Assembly: GCA_029289235.1 (NCBI GenBank)
Contig: JARFTZ010000057.1
Coordinates: 1-64,000, forward strand
Origin: Gammaproteobacteria bacterium
GTDB taxonomy: Bacteria; Pseudomonadota; Gammaproteobacteria; Burkholderiales; Rhodocyclaceae
DNA: 64,000 nt
Direction of reading: 5' to 3'
Part shown: piece by piece, positions 62,507-64,000 of the stretch
How the letters are laid out: every line of letters begins with the position of its first letter
Numbering within the stretch: the first letter of the stretch is position 1
Made by a program: the position numbers and the translations under genes
Notes under the pieces: generated by a model
Databases searched by the model: none
Told to the model about the DNA's origin: nothing
Seen by the model: only the letters and a program-made list of their open reading frames with translations

Positions 62507-63684
62507 CAGTCGGCTTGTTTGCGGAGGAAGGCGGGGATATCGTAATGATCGACCCCGCGGCTGGCCAATGCCTCGGCGGTCGTTCCCCCGCGCTTGCGCA
62601 CTACGGCCGGCACGTCGAGCTGGCTGTAGTCGATGCTCGACGCGTGCGCAAACGCCCCGTCCGTACCGGTCGCCTGAACGACCGGCGTATTGATCACCTC
62701 GAACGGCTGCCGCTTGGCCTGTGACTGGCCGAGGCCGGTGGCCACCACGGTGACGCGCAGTTCGTCGCCCATGCCTTCGTCGTACACCGCGCCGAAGATG
62801 ATGTGCGCGTCGTCGGCGGCGAACTCGCGGACGGTGTTCATCACTTCATGCACCTCCTTCATGCGCAGGCTGCGCGACGAGGTGATGTTCACCAGCACGC
62901 CCTTGGCGCCGGAGAGATTGACGCCTTCGAGCAGCGGCGAGGCAATCGCCTGTTCCGCGGCAATGCGCGCGCGGTCAACCCCGGACGCGTAGGCCGAGCC
63001 CATCATCGCCATGCCCATTTCGCCCATGACCGTACGCACGTCCTCGAAGTCAACGTTGACCAGCCCCGGGAAGTTGATGATCTCGGCGATGCCGCCGACA
63101 GCGTTGCGCAGAACGTTGTCGGCCGCCTTGAAGGCCTCGTCCATCGACACATCCTCGCCCAGCACGTCCATCAGCTTGTCGTTGAGAATAACGATCAGCG
63201 AGTCCACGTGCTTCTGCAGTTCGGCGATGCCGGCTTCGGCAATCTTGGAACGCTTGCCTTCGAACATGAACGGCTTGGTCACCACGCCCACCGTCAGCAC
63301 GCCCATTTCACGCGCAATTTCGGCGACGATCGGTGCCGCGCCGGTTCCCGTGCCACCGCCCATTCCGGCGGTGATGAAGACCATGTGCGAACCTTTCAGC
63401 GCCTCGGCGATATGCTCGCGTTCGCTGACCGCCGCGTCACGACCGACCTCCGGCTTGGCGCCGGCGCCCAGGCCCGACTTGCCCAGACGCAATTTCTTGT
63501 GCGCGACGCTGCGCTTCAGCGCCTGCGCATCCGTATTGGCGGCGACGAATTCGACGCCCATCACGCCCTCGCGGATCATGTGGTCGACGGCGTTGCCGCC
63601 GGCGCCGCCGACGCCGATTACCTTGATTACCGTTTCGGAATCAGGGGCAAGCGCTTCCTTCTCGATGATTTCAAACATGGTCAT
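62506..63684 (-). CDS. ftsZ: cell division protein FtsZ
   Basis: [39 protein letters not shown]-terminal [11 protein letters not shown]. Confidence 0.98.
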   Translation of the reverse strand: MTMFEIIEKEALAPDSETVIKVIGVGGAGGNAVDHMIREGVMGVEFVAANTDAQALKRSVAHKKLRLGKSGLGAGAKPEVGRDAAVSEREHIAEALKGSHMVFITAGMGGGTGTGAAPIVAEIAREMGVLTVGVVTKPFMFEGKRSKIAEAGIAELQKHVDSLIVILNDKLMDVLGEDVSMDEAFKAADNVLRNAVGGIAEIINFPGLVNVDFEDVRTVMGEMGMAMMGSAYASGVDRARIAAEQAIASPLLEGVNLSGAKGVLVNITSSRSLRMKEVHEVMNTVREFAADDAHIIFGAVYDEGMGDELRVTVVATGLGQSQAKRQPFEVINTPVVQATGTDGAFAHASSIDYSQLDVPAVVRKRGGTTAEALASRGVDHYDIPAFLRKQAD

Positions 63685-63720
63685 AGCCTCTCTCCTCTGC
63701 AAAAAACTCGAATTAACCGA

Positions 63721-64000
63721 TCAAAAATTCTTCTCGAACCAGGATTTCATCCACCCGAAAATCTGCTTCACGTCGCGTGTCTCGCGCACTTTCACCCCTC
63801 GCTTGCGCTGCGTCAGCGCCTCCAGCAAGAGGCCGTAGGAAGTGGCGAAGCGGGGCGTCTGGATGACATCGGCCAGCGCGCCGGAGTATTTGGGAAAGCC
63901 GAGTCGCACCGGCATGTGGAACACTTCCTCGCCAAGTTCGATCATGCCCGGCATGACGGCCGAACCGCCGGTCAGGACGATGCCCGACGACAACACGTCC
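63721..64000 (-). CDS. ftsA: cell division protein FtsA (3' part; 5' end outside window)
   Basis: SGIVLTGGSAVMPGMIELGEEVFHMPVRLGFP; directly upstream of ftsZ. Confidence 0.95.
   Translation of the reverse strand, partial: DVLSSGIVLTGGSAVMPGMIELGEEVFHMPVRLGFPKYSGALADVIQTPRFATSYGLLLEALTQRKRGVKVRETRDVKQIFGWMKSWFEKNF

Overview
This 64-kb, GC-rich window comes from a betaproteobacterial chromosome, probably Rhodocyclales/Azonexaceae-like (inferred from gene content and order, not tested). Positions about 1-4,880 look accessory and partly decayed. They hold a frameshifted HTH gene, a class II Fic protein, small orphan ORFs, an initiator tRNA-Met, an orphan tmRNA/tRNA-like 3' end, and a BldC/excisionase-type HTH gene followed by the truncated start of a probable PLD-like helicase, which abuts a truncated uncharacterised gene. 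From the elongator tRNA-Met (4,899) onward the content is mostly housekeeping: miaB-phoH-ybeY-corC-lnt, glyQS, gmhB-plsC, guaC, cdaR/glxK, mrp, metG, acyP, dnaE, a KefB/C-like antiporter, kdsD-kdsC-lptC-lptA, acs, hrpA, glnS, mgsA, pyrF, argJ, secA, lpxC, ftsZ and the ftsA 3' end. I found no intact undescribed system. The best leads are the rearranged HTH/helicase remnant and its unknown partner gene, an apparent in-frame insertion of a hairpin-rich repeat in hrpA, a 63-bp near-perfect inverted repeat at the end of a small ORF, and a dyad element over the ftsZ stop codon. All homology calls come from reading motifs in the translated ORFs; no database search was run.
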